Part shown: positions 1 to 10,480 of the stretch, piece after piece
Position numbering within the stretch: the stretch's first letter is position 1
Layout: each line of letters starts with the position of its first letter
Assembly (NCBI RefSeq): GCF_012489685.1
Contig: NC_080043.1
Coordinates: 58,550,289 to 58,614,288, forward strand
Length of the DNA stretch: 64,000 bases
DNA from: Lotus japonicus
Lineage: Eukaryota; Streptophyta; Magnoliopsida; Fabales; Fabaceae
Direction: 5' to 3'
Notes under the pieces: generated by a model
Told to the model about the DNA's origin: nothing
Databases searched by the model: none
The model's input: only the letters and a program-made list of their open reading frames with translations
Position numbers and translations under genes: made by a program

Positions 1-596
1 TTTTGGGGGCTGCCAAGATTCAGGAAGCCAACTCTCTTGGGGATGGGCCAAAGAGAAAGAAAGGAAAAAGGGACAGTGGTGCAAATGACGGAGCGACATA
101 GTTTTCAGCGCGGGGGCGGCGAACGAAGTGGTCACAAGGCACTCGAGCGACCTTGAGAAAAGCCAAAGGTAGGGAAAAGGAGCTCAGCCTGCCGCCGCGC
201 GGACAAGGGAAAAGGGAAAGCAGGATGTTGGAAACCAGTAGGGGCGATAATTGTTAAACCTGGGGCAGCTAAGCGCGGCAAGGGGAAAGGTAAGATAGGC
301 GAAGTCCCGCACTACGCTGGGGCGAGCTGGCGAAGGGACCATCCCCGCAATGACAACGAATGGGAGGCAAGCACATCGGGGACGAAGGGCGAGGTGCTCG
401 GTGTGGTGCTCTGATCTGGGAGAAGGCCAAAGACAGGAGCAAGGACGCGGCGAGAGGATTGAAGAACTAGGATAAAAATAAAGATGCACTCTTTTTCTCT
501 ACCACGAGAGTTTTTTAACGAGGCATCCCTCGAATGTAAAAACTTTTTACAAATCAAATACAAAAGGGATATTCCCAGCAATACCCCTAGCTTGAC

Positions 597-846
597 TAAA
601 TTATCACGGTCGCCCGGTGGGAAACATTCTCTGATGGTGGCGATCCCAACACGACCTTGATGTCTGGGGATCGCTCCGGAAAGTCCAGCGCAAACCGCTG
701 CTACACGATTAGCAACTCAACCAAAATGTCATGGTCGCCTGGTGGGAAAAATTCCCTGAAGGTGACAATTCCAACACGACCTTGATGTCTGGGGATCGCT
801 CCGGAAAGGCCAGTGCGAACCGTTGATTACTCGTTGACGATGTGTG
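597..846 (+). repeat. Two-copy 125-bp tandem repeat in Tat-like element
   Basis: Two degenerate copies start near 604 and 729 (period 125 bp). Each contains ACGGTCGCCCGGTGGGAAA-like, CAACACGACCTTGATGTC and GGGGATCGCTCCGGAAAG segments. The same pair is found at 21284-21530 (period 126) and, inverted and damaged, at about 9690-9880, so it is a constant part of the family between the pol region and the antisense ORF. A shorter two-copy repeat (CCGAAATATGGGCGAG) follows at about 876-925. Confidence 0.75.
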
Positions 847-1260
847 CGGATAAGTTACTTATCCCAAAATCCTCCCCGAAATATGGGCGAGCAAAACCTC
901 TCCGAAATATGGGCGAGAACCCAAAGCTAGGCTAAGTCTCGGGCAACCCATGTGGCCATTGGGTCCCAAGCAGTCATAAGTCCTTGCCAGGACAAAACTG
1001 GCAAGGCCACACCTGATCTTACGGGAAATACGGTGTGAATAAAGCCTCGTTCAAAAGTGAGCAAAAGTCCTAGTTTTCTTTGCACACACTCAAAATCGCT
1101 ACACGACGACTAAACCCAAAGGTGTAAAACGAACACATGGAGGAAATATGGCAGGACGATGAATAAAAAAAAAGACAAGCAAAACTGCAACGAAATTCTG
1201 TTCATTAACACAAAGCAATATTAGTTACAAAAGGGGTAAGGGAAAATCAATACAGAGTAT

Positions 1261-1870
1261 TTAAATTATATTAACATTCTCCGCTTTCCCGGCGTTTTCA
1301 GCAGCCGCAAAGTATGCAGCATCGAAGCATGGAGGATCGTCAGGGCCGACCAAACCCTCGGGGGTGATCTTCTTGAAGGCTCCCATTCCGCTGAGATCTA
1401 TCCCCTCATAAAGGTACTGGACCTGGGCTTTGGCAGGGAAGAAACCGTGGCCGCGCCCATCCACCGCCTCAGCAGCAGCTTCGACCCCCAACCTCGCTCG
1501 AAGGGTTTTGGCTTCGGAGGCCGCCCGGGTTTCCATCTCCGCAACAGCTTTGGTTTTTGCTGCAAGTTGATTCCTCACCTCGGTGAGAGACTCGTTCGAC
1601 AACGCCAACTCACTGCGCAGAGATGCAATCTCCTTATCTTTGGCAATACAAGTTGCCCTACTCACGGCGATTGCCTCGGTCCTCGCCTCCAACTCCTTCT
1701 GCAAGTCGTCCCGCTCGTCCTTTAAGTCCTTCATTCTCTCTTCACAAGCGGATAAGTCGGCCTCGCGACCGCTCATCTCGATTCCCTGGTTGGTCAACTT
1801 AGTTATTTGGGCCGTCACCCGAGTCAGCAACCTGTCACGCTCTCCGTACGCCTCGAGTGTAGCAAGGCGG
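1261..1870 (-). pseudogene. Antisense ORF of Tat-like element, C-terminal piece (copy D)
   Basis: This is the C-terminal ~200 residues of the coiled-coil protein that these elements encode antisense to gag-pol. It keeps the heptad-rich, Glu/Lys/Arg-rich stretch, the Ala-rich segment and the conserved tail with GHGFFPAKAQVQYLYEGID followed by GAFKKITPEGLVGPDDPP. It is nearly identical to the tail of copy B (ends 9282). The reading frame is open to the stop at 1261-1263, but the N-terminal two thirds are missing because the Athila-like sequence abuts it at about 1870. The upstream codons 1871-1941 do not match the other copies. The family resembles the Pfam 'putative gypsy type transposon' proteins; its function is not known to me. 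Confidence 0.7.
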
Positions 1871-1989
1871 AGTGTGTGGCTATTGGAGGGCCTCATGTTA
1901 GTGAATTTTGCACCATGACTAATCAAGGTTACCGAGATCAAATCTCTGGACTATCTCACCAAGAGCAAGAGTAAGTCGGTGAAAATGGT

Positions 1990-2874
1990 GGCAAGAAGAG
2001 CTTAGAGGAACTATTGGAGAGCTTCATCAACTGCACGGTGAGCAACTATAAGAACCAAGAGGCGGCTATCAAGAACTTGGAGAACCAAATTGGCCAGCTA
2101 GCCAAGAAAATAGCCGAAAGGCCTCAAGGTAAACTTCCTTCCGATATTATCCCCAATCCCGAACAAGAAAGTGCTTCTGCTATGACTACTAGACGTGGTA
2201 GAGTGTTGAATGGGTTAGAAAAGAAAGCAGAGGGAGAAAAAAGTGAGATGATAGTTGAGGAGGAAAGGAGTGTTCCTATTAAAACTAGAGTGATGAATGA
2301 TCCAATTCCTGAGCTTAGCAAAGTTCCATTTCCTAAAGGATTGGCTAAAAAGAATTTGGATAAAAAGTTTTCAAAATTTATGGATGTTTTTAAGAAACTC
2401 CATATCGATATCCCTTTTTCCGATGCTTTGGAACAAATGCCTATCTATGCTAAGTTTATGAAGGACATTTTAAGTAAGATAAGGAAGTTGAGTGAGGATG
2501 ATGAAACTATCAAGAAGAGAAGGGATCCTGGGAGTTTTACCATCCCTGTGGAGATTAAGGGGTTGACTGTTGTTGAAGCATTTTGTGACTTTGGAGCGAG
2601 CATCAACTTGATGCCGCTTAGCATGTTTAGAAGGCTGAACTTAGGAGAGGTCACCCCGACCATGCTTTCCTTACAAATGGCGGACCAATCCCTAAAAACA
2701 CCATATGGGATTGTGGAAGATGTTTTGGTGAAGGCGGACACGTATGTGTTCCCCGTGGACTTTGTGGTGCTGGACATGGAGGAGGATGCAAAGATTCCTC
2801 TCATTCTAGGCCGACCCTTCTTAGCCATTGGTAGGGCTAAGATTGATGTTGATAAGGGTCAGCTCATCCTCTGA
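1990..2874 (+). pseudogene. gag C-terminus and aspartic protease of Athila-like element
   Basis: The open frame (first codon of the open stretch used, no true start) encodes the end of Gag and a retroviral-type aspartic protease. Gag-end signatures are LEELLESFINCTVSNYKN, IKNLENQIGQLAKKI and AMTTRRGR. The protease has its active-site segment at VEAFCDFGASINLMPLSMF (D-F-G-A where most retroviral enzymes have D-[ST]-G) and the flap/ILG motif LILGRPFLAIGRAKIDV near the end. The D-L/F-G-A-S form is usual in Athila relatives. The frame stops at 2872-2874, and a few more protease codons are recognisable after it. There is no reverse transcriptase downstream, so it cannot act as an element gene. Confidence 0.75.
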
Positions 2875-2952
2875 GTTGGTAAGGACAAGGTAAGATTTTC
2901 GGTTTTCAATCCTAATTTGTAAACTAACCTTAATGATGATTTTGTTTGTGAT

Positions 2953-3315
2953 ATGATCAAAAGGTTGTCCAGGTCTTCAAAAGAGACCCCCAAAGTGAAG
3001 GAAAAAGATGTTGAGCCTAATCAAGCTCTCATCAAGGTTGTTAGTGAAAACAAGTATGGGGGGTCTAAAGATGAGAATTTCCAAGCCCACATGGCCCGAT
3101 TCATTCAAGCTAGTCACCTTGTAGAGATGGAAGGTGTGACTAGTGATGAGCTCAAGATGAAGCTCTTCCCTCATTCCTTGAAGGGGGGAGCAAGGATTTG
3201 GTACGATGGTTTAGATGATACCCTCTCTTGGGAGGAGTTGTTCCAAAAGTTTTGTGCAAGGTTCCTACCTTGTACATATGGAAGGAAGATTGATGGTAAG
3301 GTATTTCCTTCCTAA
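2953..3315 (+). pseudogene. Internal gag fragment, out of order
   Basis: The fragment carries the gag core motif: QAHMARFIQASHLVEMEGV, then SDELKMKLFPHSLKGGARIW and WEELFQKFCARFLP, the conserved region of the plant retrotransposon gag family. It lies downstream of the protease piece, whereas gag precedes protease in intact elements. The first ~30 residues do not look like gag and may be the junction. It stops at 3313-3315 and passes into untranslated element sequence. Confidence 0.7.
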
Positions 3316-4679
3316 CACCAAAGGAAGAAGAGTCCACCTAGGACTATAACTTAGGGCTACTTGGGAGACAACCCAAGTCTTGTTTTATTTCGTTTGTTGG
3401 TTTGTTGCATTTTACAGGGAATGAGAGCATGAATTCTGGAGTAGGAGGTGTATCTAAGGCCTCCATGGTAATTTGTAAAAGAAGGTTGACACTTCCCTTA
3501 GTTTACCTCATGCATTTTTGCATATTTTTCTTTTGTAGCTTTTATTTTTCTTTTAATCATGCATTGTTTTGTTAGAGTCGTTTTTGGGTCTTTACTTCCC
3601 TATACTCACATGTTTTTGCCCGTAGTTATGCTCTCTAACATGTTGCTAGTTTTGAAAATGTTTTTGTGAATACTTGTGTTATCTTCTGGGGATGAGTGAT
3701 TGCATGCTTTGGGGAAGAGAGGAGGAGACTTCGGTCTTCCGAGTGTTTCTTAAGGATAGAGTTGGTGTGAGTCCATAAGGGTTCATCTTTGACCCTTCGC
3801 CATAAAATTTCCCTGGATGATCCTGACTCACTCGCACTTCTTTGTTCCGTATTGATTTCACTCTTTGCATGCTTTGTGATACTTGCACAATTCTTGAGAC
3901 CTGTAGGTTTTTGAGCTTCAGAGTTTGTTGGCTTGAACATTTGTCCCTAGTTGTCCCTTTTGAGCCTATTGAAGATTTCTTTGTTAGCCAAATGATTGGG
4001 ATGGATGATAGGTTGGATTTTGGGGAGTGTTGGTCCTTGCATTGTGTTGGAGCTAGTAATTAAAGTTGGAAATATCTCTTGCCCCCAGTGTAAAAAAAGA
4101 AGAAAAAGAAAAAGAAAAAGAAAAAGAAAAAGAAAAAGAACTCCTAATCAAAGTTGGAGTGCAAAAAAGAAAAGAAAAGAAAGTTGAGAAAGGGGTCAAG
4201 AGACTGGTGCTTGTAAATTTTGTTGATGAAAGCCCCGGGGTTATGTGATTGGACCACACTCAATATGTTTGAAGCCTTAGTCTACTTCAGGGACCAACCA
4301 CCTTGTGCTTTACCTGGCCAACACTACAACCCTTGTGAAGTCTCTTTGAATTTGTGCTTGTTTGATCTCTGTTTCTCTTGAGTGAATGATATCCATAACC
4401 TATGAACTACTGGTGTGCTCAGTGCTGTATATATATATGTCATCCTAGGAATTTTAGATCTATAAGCTTCTCATGATGGACTTTACACTCTCCTTTGTCT
4501 AAAAGTTGCATGAAGTGGATTGTTGTGTCTTTCTTTTAGAACCAGCTGTAGTTGCTAAATCCCCCAGTTTTGTGATAAGTATTAGTTGGTGGGCACTTGT
4601 TTTGAGAGCATTTCTTCAGCTTGAGGGCAAGCGAGTGTTTTTTATGCTCGAGGGCGAGCTGTCGTTGAGTATAGTGGTG
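3316..4679 (+). other. Post-pol untranslated region of Athila-like element
   Basis: There is no credible gene here. The stretch begins with the 'ACTTGGGAGACAACCCAAG' inverted motif that is common between pol and 3' LTR in this retrotransposon group. It contains an (AAAAAG)n tract at about 4092-4140 and ends at GTATAGTGGTG just before the LTR, where a polypurine tract would be expected; only a weak purine run is visible. Confidence 0.5.
4092..4140. repeat. (AAAAAG)n microsatellite
   Basis: About seven copies of the hexamer AAAAAG lie in the untranslated part of the Athila-like remnant. The short lysine/arginine-rich frames across it are artefacts of the repeat. Confidence 0.9.
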
Positions 4680-5841
4680 TGATGACCCTATTTTAGTAGT
4701 GTTTTTAGGGTCATTTCTTTGTAAGTTTTTAGTCTTTTTGTTGAGTCTCATGTAGTGTTTCATGCATTCTCATGCATTTTCATCTTTATTTGTGTTTTTA
4801 CTTTGTTTTGGTAATTTCATAGTTTTATAGGGACCTTTCTTGCATTTTAAGTAAGTTTAGGACTTGCATATCTTTTCTACTTGAATTGATGGTCTTTTAT
4901 GCTAATAAACTCTTGGAAATCCTAGATATTTTCCAGAGCGCAAATTACCTCCAGAAGCTTCTGTTTGCCACTTTGAATTGGCGCTCAGGCGTTCTTAATT
5001 GGCGCCTGAGCGCCCAGACTCGACCTGTTTGCCTATAAATATGCTTTTTGTCATTTCTTTTGTAACTTTTGTCATTTCTATACATTCCTAAATAAGTTAG
5101 AAGTAAGTTTAGGCTCTGGAGCTTGAGGAGAAGCTTTCTCCAAGTCCATGTTCCAGGTTTTATCCTTTCTTTCTTGTATGGGTTCTATAACCATGCTTGG
5201 CTAAACCCCTTTTGCTTTGGGTTCTTTGTAAGACTTATGATGTTTTAATCTTAATTCCTATTTCTATTCATGAATCCTCTGAGTAAACCCTTGAATCCCA
5301 TATCCATGCTTTATGTTTCAAGTTAGAACGCGTGCTAGCTTTATGCTTTTCTATAATAGAACGGAAGTTTGTTATAGATTAGGGACTTGTTGTGGGATTG
5401 CCTCTTCTATGCTTGCTACTAGGAATAGAGGAAGGGTTGGGGTTTGTTGATCTGAAATTGAAAACTTAAAGCCTCAAACAATTGTTTAAGTACACAAGGA
5501 ATTGAGCTTATCCTTTGATTTGAGGGTATTACCTATGCGAGGCATCGATAGGTAGTTGTTTAGATTATAGCATCAAGGAGAGACTCAGAGTTTTGTGGAT
5601 AGAATAGGTTGACTAAAACTGAATTAGTTAAGCAAGAACCCAAGGCATTCTCACCATTGTTCTTCACACACTTATCTTTGTTAGCTTTATAATTAATCAA
5701 CTCAACAATCAATCCTTAAAACTGAATTTTATTTGCTTTCCAACCTTGAACTTGAATCTTAAATGGAATTCGCATTCCAATTCCCTGTGGTTCGATAAAT
5801 TAAAACCGGGTAGATTCTATACACTTGTAGATTGACCAACA
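4680..5841 (+). repeat. LTR of Athila-like element (1162 bp, plus)
   Basis: The LTR starts TGATGACCCTATTTTAG and ends AGATTGACCAACA (TG...CA). Its reverse complement is the solo LTR at 6529-7915. A TATA box (TATAAAT, 5034-5040) is preceded by GC-rich inverted motifs (GGCGCTCAGGCG / GGCGCCTGAGCGCC, about 4978-5016). The solo copy has 225 more bases, largely because this hairpin region is expanded there. Confidence 0.85.
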
Positions 5842-6528
5842 CCAAGTTATGAGGGAAATCAATGTGGCCATGCCAACTCCATCAGAACGCCTGGGCCTTC
5901 ATTCGTTGTTTTGAGATTCTCTGCGATGCCGTTGGCCTTGAACCAAAAACCACCCACTTCTTTTACTTCTACGCCGTAGAGCCGAAGTCTTTAAAAACCA
6001 AAACCCCAGGGTGGGTTTCCCTGAAATCACGCACAGGCCACCAACGTCTTCACCCCTACAAGAGCAACGTCAAGATCGGGCCTGGGCGCCGGTACTTCCG
6101 CATAACCGTGCATCCCACTTCGGGACGGGACTACCCTGTTTCCCTTCTACTGGACCAAGAGCCCCCGCGTTGTTCCGCTGCCACCAGATGCGCTGCTGAG
6201 TGATGAAGATAAAATCGTCCTTAGCTTTCTTGCTGGGCTTTCGGTCCTTGAGTGCTCCCAATTGCTCGAGGCCGCTCGCAAGATCACCCTTGGTTCATTC
6301 CTGGGAGGAATGAATTTTTCTAAAGTCGAATTGGAGCGTGCCCTGGACGCCAAAACTTTCGAGTTTCCTCCCGTCTTCAATACTAGCGGAAGTAAGAGAA
6401 AACGCACCGCTGTGGATGCTGACACGGAGACCACCGTCCCTTCCCCAAAGAAACAGGTACGAGGGTCCACATCGGTTTAGCCTGCGCCAGAATCCACAGT
6501 CAACACTGCCTCTCCTGAGGCCGGCGGG

Positions 6529-7915
6529 TGTTGGTCAATCTGCAAGTGTACAGAATCTACCCGGTTTTAATTTATCGAACCACAGGGAATTGGTGTGGCA
6601 ATTCAGTTTAAGCCTCGAGTTCACGGTAGGAAAGCAAGTAAAATTCAATTTTAAAGGTTGATTGATTGTTGTGATACTTAATTAGAAAGCTAACAAAGAT
6701 AAGTGTGTGATAATCAATGGTGAGAATGCCTTGGGTTCTTGCTTGACTAATTCAGTTCTAATCAACCTATTCTATCCACAAAACTCCGAGTCTCTCCTTG
6801 ATGTTCTAGCCTAATCAATCATCTATCGATGCCTCGCATAGACAATCCTCTCAAGCCAAAAGATAAGCCCAATTCCTTGATAACCTAAACATTTGCTAAA
6901 GGCATTAAGCATGCAATTCAGGCCAACAAACCCCAACCCTTCCTCTATTCCTAGTAGCAAGTATAGAAGAGGTAATCCCACAACAAGTCCCTAATCTATA
7001 ACAAACTTCCGTTCTATTATAGAAAAGTATAAAGCTAGCACATGTTCTAACTTGAAACATAAAGCATGGATATGGGATTCAAGGGTTTACTCAGAGGAAT
7101 CATGAATAGAAATAGGAATTAAGATTAAAACATCATAAGTCTTACAAAGAACCCAAAGCAAAAGGGGTTTAGCCAAACATGGCTATGAAATCCATACAAG
7201 AAAAGAAAGACAAAACCTGGATCATAGGACTTGGAGGAAGCTCCTCAAGCTCTAGAACCCAAACCCACTCTTCTAACTTATTGAAATATGAAAAAATGAC
7301 AAAAGATACAAAAGAAATGACAAAAAGCCTATTTATAGGCAAACAGGTCGAGTCTGGGCGCTCAGGCGCCAATTCAGAGCGCCTGAGCGCCAATTCCAAG
7401 TGGAAAAAGCAGCTTCTGGAGGTAATTGGCGCTCAGGCGCTCAACAGGAGCGCTCAGGCGCCAATTCCTTTCTAGCATCATGTAAACAGCGAATCAATTG
7501 GCGCTCAGGCGCTCAACACGAGCGCCTGAGCGCTCTCTACATGCTAGAAAGCCTCTTGACCTTCTTCTTAACTCCCCTTTAAGCCTCCCTTCAATTTTCC
7601 AAGCCTTTTGACCTTCTTTCTTCATCAGTTTTCAGACCTAGCTGCTTGGGAACAAAGCAAGGAAAATATCTAGGATTTCCAAGAGTTTATTAGCACAAAA
7701 GACCCTCAATTCAAGTAGAAAAGATATGCAAGTCCTAAACTTACTTAAAATGCAAGAAAAGTCCCTATAAAACTATGAAAATACCAAAACAAAGTAAAAA
7801 CACAAATAAAGATGAAAATGCATGAGAATGCATGAAACACTACATGAGACTCAACAAAAAGACTAAAAACTCACAAAGAAATGACCCTAAAAACACTACT
7901 AAAATAGGGTCATCA
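6529..7915 (-). mobile_element. Solo LTR of Athila-like element with GCGGG target duplication
   Basis: The 1387-bp solo LTR lies in minus orientation. On the plus strand it begins TGTTGGTCAATCTGCAAG and ends AAATAGGGTCATCA, and it is flanked by exact 5-bp direct repeats GCGGG (6524-6528 and 7916-7920). It is homologous to the LTR at 4680-5841. No internal region remains, which is the expected product of LTR-LTR recombination. The TATA box is at 7331-7337 (minus strand), with the GC-rich hairpin array just upstream of it in LTR orientation. Confidence 0.92.
7356..7535. repeat. Array of GC-rich palindromic motifs in LTR U3
   Basis: There are six instances of the GGCGCTCAGGCGC / GCGCCTGAGCGCC motif in alternating orientations (near 7356, 7377, 7427, 7449, 7500 and 7520), several paired with AATT at the edge. 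Neighbouring copies can form strong hairpins. The array sits immediately upstream of the LTR TATA box. The plus LTR has only two such motifs, so the array explains much of the length difference. Confidence 0.85.
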
Positions 7916-9282
7916 GCGGGGCAATGCCACACATTGTTGCTCCTGGGTCCAGCGAGCCAACGCCTGACGCCGTCATTCCTCCTGAGGCTGACGAGCCAGC
8001 GCCGGGTTCTACCAACAACTCCGCTCTCCCTTCCCTAGTGGAGGAATCACACAAATCCAAAGAGGCTGACCTTGGCACGGACGGAGGAACTAGAGCCGCT
8101 ATCCCTCTGCTAAATAAGAAAAAGAAGAAAGCCAAGGGGGTCAAAACCGACAAGTCATCCGCTCCTCGCCATGGCATGGTGGGCGAGGACGAGTCAAACC
8201 CCAAGGGCGAGGTGGAACCCTCGCCCCTTCTCAAGGAGACTCCAATTGGTCAAGGTGCCGCCGAGAACGCCGCTTATGATCCCACTCAAACAACATCCCC
8301 TTCTGACCATACATCCCAACAAGTTGAGGTAAGCTCACCCAGGGCCTCCCCAATCCACGAAATGGTTCGTAACGACGAGGATCAAGCTCCTGCCATCTCA
8401 CCTTCTCCTCGCCCCTGTTCTCCTGCCGTCAGCCATCTGAACGCTGACGAGAAAGAGAGTTCTCCTCAAAACCAGCAACTTACTCCTGTCGACTTTATGC
8501 TGTCTGATCCCTTCTTTGGTAACATGAGAGGAGCTGAGAATTTTGACCTTCATGGCGTGGCAAAAGAAGCCATCTCGAGTCTCCTGCGCGCGGGGTGCTT
8601 CTTCGCCCAGTTATCCCATGATTCGGCCTCTGCCGCTGAAGTTGAAGAGCTCCATCAGAAGGCTGAGAGTTATCGCCTTGCTACACTTGAGGCGTACGGA
8701 GAGCGTGACAAGTTGTTGACTCAGGTGACAACCCAAATAACTAAGCTGAACAACCTAGGTATCGAGATGAGCGGCCGCGAGGCCGACTTATCCGCTTGTG
8801 AAGAGAGAATGGAGGACTTAAAGGACGAGCGGGACGACTTGCAGAAGGAGTTGAAGGCGAGGCCCGAGGCAATCCCCATGAGTAAGGCAGCATGTATTGC
8901 CAAAGATAAGGAGATTGCGTCACTGCGCAGAGCGTTGTCGTTGTCGAACGAGTCTCTCGCCGAGGTGAGGAATCAACTTGCAGCAAAAACCAAAGCTGTT
9001 GCGGAGATGGAAACTCGGGCGGCCTCCGGAGCCAAAACCCTTCGAGCGAGGTTGGGGGTCGAAGCTGCTGCTGAGGCGGTGGACGGGCGCGGCCACGGTT
9101 TCTTCCCTGCCAAAGCCCAGGTTCAGTACCTTTATGAGGGGATAGATCTCAGCGGAATGGGAGCCTTCAAGAAGATCATCCCCGAGGGTTTGGTCGGCCC
9201 TGACGATCCTCCATGCTTCGATGCTGCATACTTTGCGGCTGCTGAAAACGCCGGGAAAGCGGAGAATGCTAATATAATTTAA

Positions 9283-9907
9283 ATACTCTGTATTGATTTT
9301 CCCTTACCCCTTTTGTAACTAATATTGCTTTGTGTTAATGAACAGAATTTCGTTGCAGTTTTGCTTGTCTTATTTTATTCATCGCCTTGCCATATTTCCT
9401 CCATGTGTTCGTTTTACGCCTTTGGGTTTAGACTTCGTCCAGCGATTTTGAGTGTGTGCCAAAGAAAACTAGGACTTTTGCTCAGTTTTGAATCGAGGCT
9501 TTATTCACACCGTATTTCCCGTAAGATCAGGTGTGGCCTTGCCAGTTTTGTCCCGGCAAGGACTTATGACTGCTCGGGACCCAATGGCCATATGGGTTGC
9601 CCGAGACTTAGCCTAGCTTTGGGTTCTCGCCCATATTTCGTGGAGGCTTTTAGGATAAGTAACTTATCCGCACACATCGCCAACGAGTGATTAGCGGTTC
9701 GCACGGGACTTTCCGGAGCGATCCCCGGACATGAAGGTCGTGTTGGGATCGCCACCTTCAGGGAATTTTTCCCACCAGGCGACCGTGATATTTTGGTTGA
9801 CTTGCTAATTGTGTAGCAGCGGTTCGCGCCGGACTTTTCAGAGCGATCCCCAGACATCAAGGTCGTGTTGGGACTTTCCCCGGACCACGTGGTCGTGAGT
9901 TCGATCG
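9283..9907 (+). other. 3' flank of antisense ORF B and damaged 125-bp repeats
   Basis: This is non-coding element sequence. 9283-9870 is the reverse complement of about 600-1260, including the tail of the antisense gene (TGTGTTAATGAACAG) and the GGTCGTGTTGGGATCGCC repeats. After about 9870 it joins directly to PBS-proximal sequence, which marks the gag-pol deletion junction. Confidence 0.65.
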
Positions 9908-9924
9908 CCACAGACGGCGCCAAA
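9908..9924 (-). promoter_or_regulatory. Primer-binding-site-like segment of element B
   Basis: The reverse complement reads TTTGGCGCCGTCTGTGG and lies directly next to the LTR end. The same TTTGGCGCCGTCTGTGGGGA segment follows the 5' LTR of the element at 17739-25380. The TGGCGCCG core is a usual PBS start in plant Ty3/gypsy elements; I do not assign the tRNA. Confidence 0.7.
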
Positions 9925-10224
9925 TGTTCTATCCAAGAACATAGAGATAAGGTACGGTACCCATAGTGAGAGGATCGCGATGTGAGAATCTAGAGTGAGT
10001 TTAGAGCGTAACCGCTTAGAGAGAGAAAGTAACTGAATTTCAAGCTTTTATTTCTCAAATGAGCTAAGAGTCCCTTACAATTGGTAACCGTCCCCTTTTT
10101 ATAGATTCGGGGGTTGGGCTTGGCGCCCCTAATTTCTCCTAATGGGCTAGTTGGGCCTCCTGGGAGAAGGCCCAATTACCTGGCTTGTACGTCGCCCCGG
10201 GCTGGCGCGCCTGGGCGAGGTCCA
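9925..10224 (-). repeat. LTR of Tat-like element B (300 bp)
   Basis: On the plus strand the LTR begins TGTTCTATCCAAGAAC and ends CTGGGCGAGGTCCA. The reverse complement starts TGGACCTCGCCC and ends ATAGAACA, matching the LTR limits set by the target duplication of the 17739-25380 element. A TATA-like TATAAAA lies at 10097-10103 (minus strand), followed by the CTCTCTCTAAGCGGTTACGC block shared by all copies. Confidence 0.85.
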
Positions 10225-10480
10225 CTATCAATAATACATCTTTCATTTTCAAAAAAATAATTTAATTTATGAAAAAATTAATTATTAAAAACATCGTGAG
10301 AAAAAAAATATCTTTTTTTAGTATATCGGAAAGATAAATTTCACCCTCCAGGGATTGATCCTTGGACCTCCCCCACCCAACACATATGTCCCCTAGCTCT
10401 TACTCTTACCACTTGAGCCTTCATTCGAGGACACTTAGAAAAAATATCTAAAGTAATATAAACTATTATAATATTGAAAA
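10225..10480. other. AT-rich intergenic DNA
   Basis: No gene is seen. A stretch at about 10343-10436 reads like a tRNA-derived or SINE-like region on inspection (GGGATTGATCCTTGGACC, then CTTACCACTTGAGCC), but I could not define ends and leave it unassigned. Confidence 0.3.

Larger units (their letters stand above)
1..1870 (+). mobile_element. Tat-like Ty3/gypsy fragment D (3' internal part, truncated both sides)
   Basis: This is the distal internal part of a Tat-like Ty3/gypsy retrotransposon in plus orientation. It starts in a purine-rich tail that corresponds to about 20650-21150 of the complete element at 17739-25380, continues through the 125-bp repeats, and ends inside an antisense ORF. 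Positions 600-1870 match the reverse complement of about 8680-9870 closely, so the two stretches form a large inverted repeat. Homology stops near 1870, where an Athila-like fragment begins, and no LTR is present. Assignment to Tat rests on the antisense ORF and on the related elements at 17.7-25.4 and 58.3-64 kb. Confidence 0.7.
1880..5841 (+). mobile_element. Rearranged Athila-like Ty3/gypsy remnant with one LTR
   Basis: The remnant holds, in this order, a gag C-terminus plus protease, a separate piece from the middle of gag, a post-pol untranslated stretch and an LTR (4680-5841). Reverse transcriptase, RNase H, integrase and the 5' LTR are absent. The order protease then gag is not that of any functional element, so internal deletion and rearrangement are required. 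The right end abuts CCAAG and then host sequence of the antisense ORF of element B, which fits a 5-bp target duplication whose left copy has been lost. The Athila assignment comes from the gag C-terminal style (repeated 'IKNLENQIGQLA', then a T-T-R-R/S-G motif) and the DFGAS protease site. Confidence 0.7.
5842..9282 (+). pseudogene. Antisense ORF of Tat-like element B, split by a solo LTR
   Basis: The protein is coiled-coil rich. The N-terminal part (5862-6528) holds HQNAWAFIRCFEILCDAVGL and, after a frameshift near 6120, LSDEDKIVLSFLAGLSVLECSQL and SFLGGMNFSKVELERAL; this is the 'gypsy-type transposon' domain. The C-terminal part (7916-9282) has a low-complexity Pro/Ser/Glu linker, a DFMLSDPFFGNMRG motif, a long coiled coil and the conserved GHGFFPAKAQVQYLYEGID tail. 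A nonsense codon lies at 6478-6480. Removing the solo LTR and one GCGGG copy puts the two halves back in the same frame, so the LTR hit an ORF that was continuous at that point. It is antisense to the element. Related copies end at 1261, 21960 and 61544. Confidence 0.75.
5842..10224 (-). mobile_element. Tat-like element B (minus), gag-pol deleted, antisense ORF kept
   Basis: In minus orientation the element reads LTR (9925-10224), a PBS-like segment (9908-9924), a short join, the damaged 125-bp repeats, the antisense ORF on the plus strand, and then it is cut at 5842 by the Athila-like LTR. Gag, protease, RT and integrase are absent: PBS-proximal sequence passes straight into the region that normally follows pol. 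The element is also interrupted by the solo LTR at 6529-7915. The second LTR is lost. The target-site neighbour beyond the LTR is CTATC. Confidence 0.7.

Noticed and set aside
10340..10440. Possible tRNA gene or SINE
   Set aside because: GGGATTGATCCTTGGACC and CTTACCACTTGAGCC resemble tRNA-derived boxes, but no cloverleaf, A-tail or target copies could be built.
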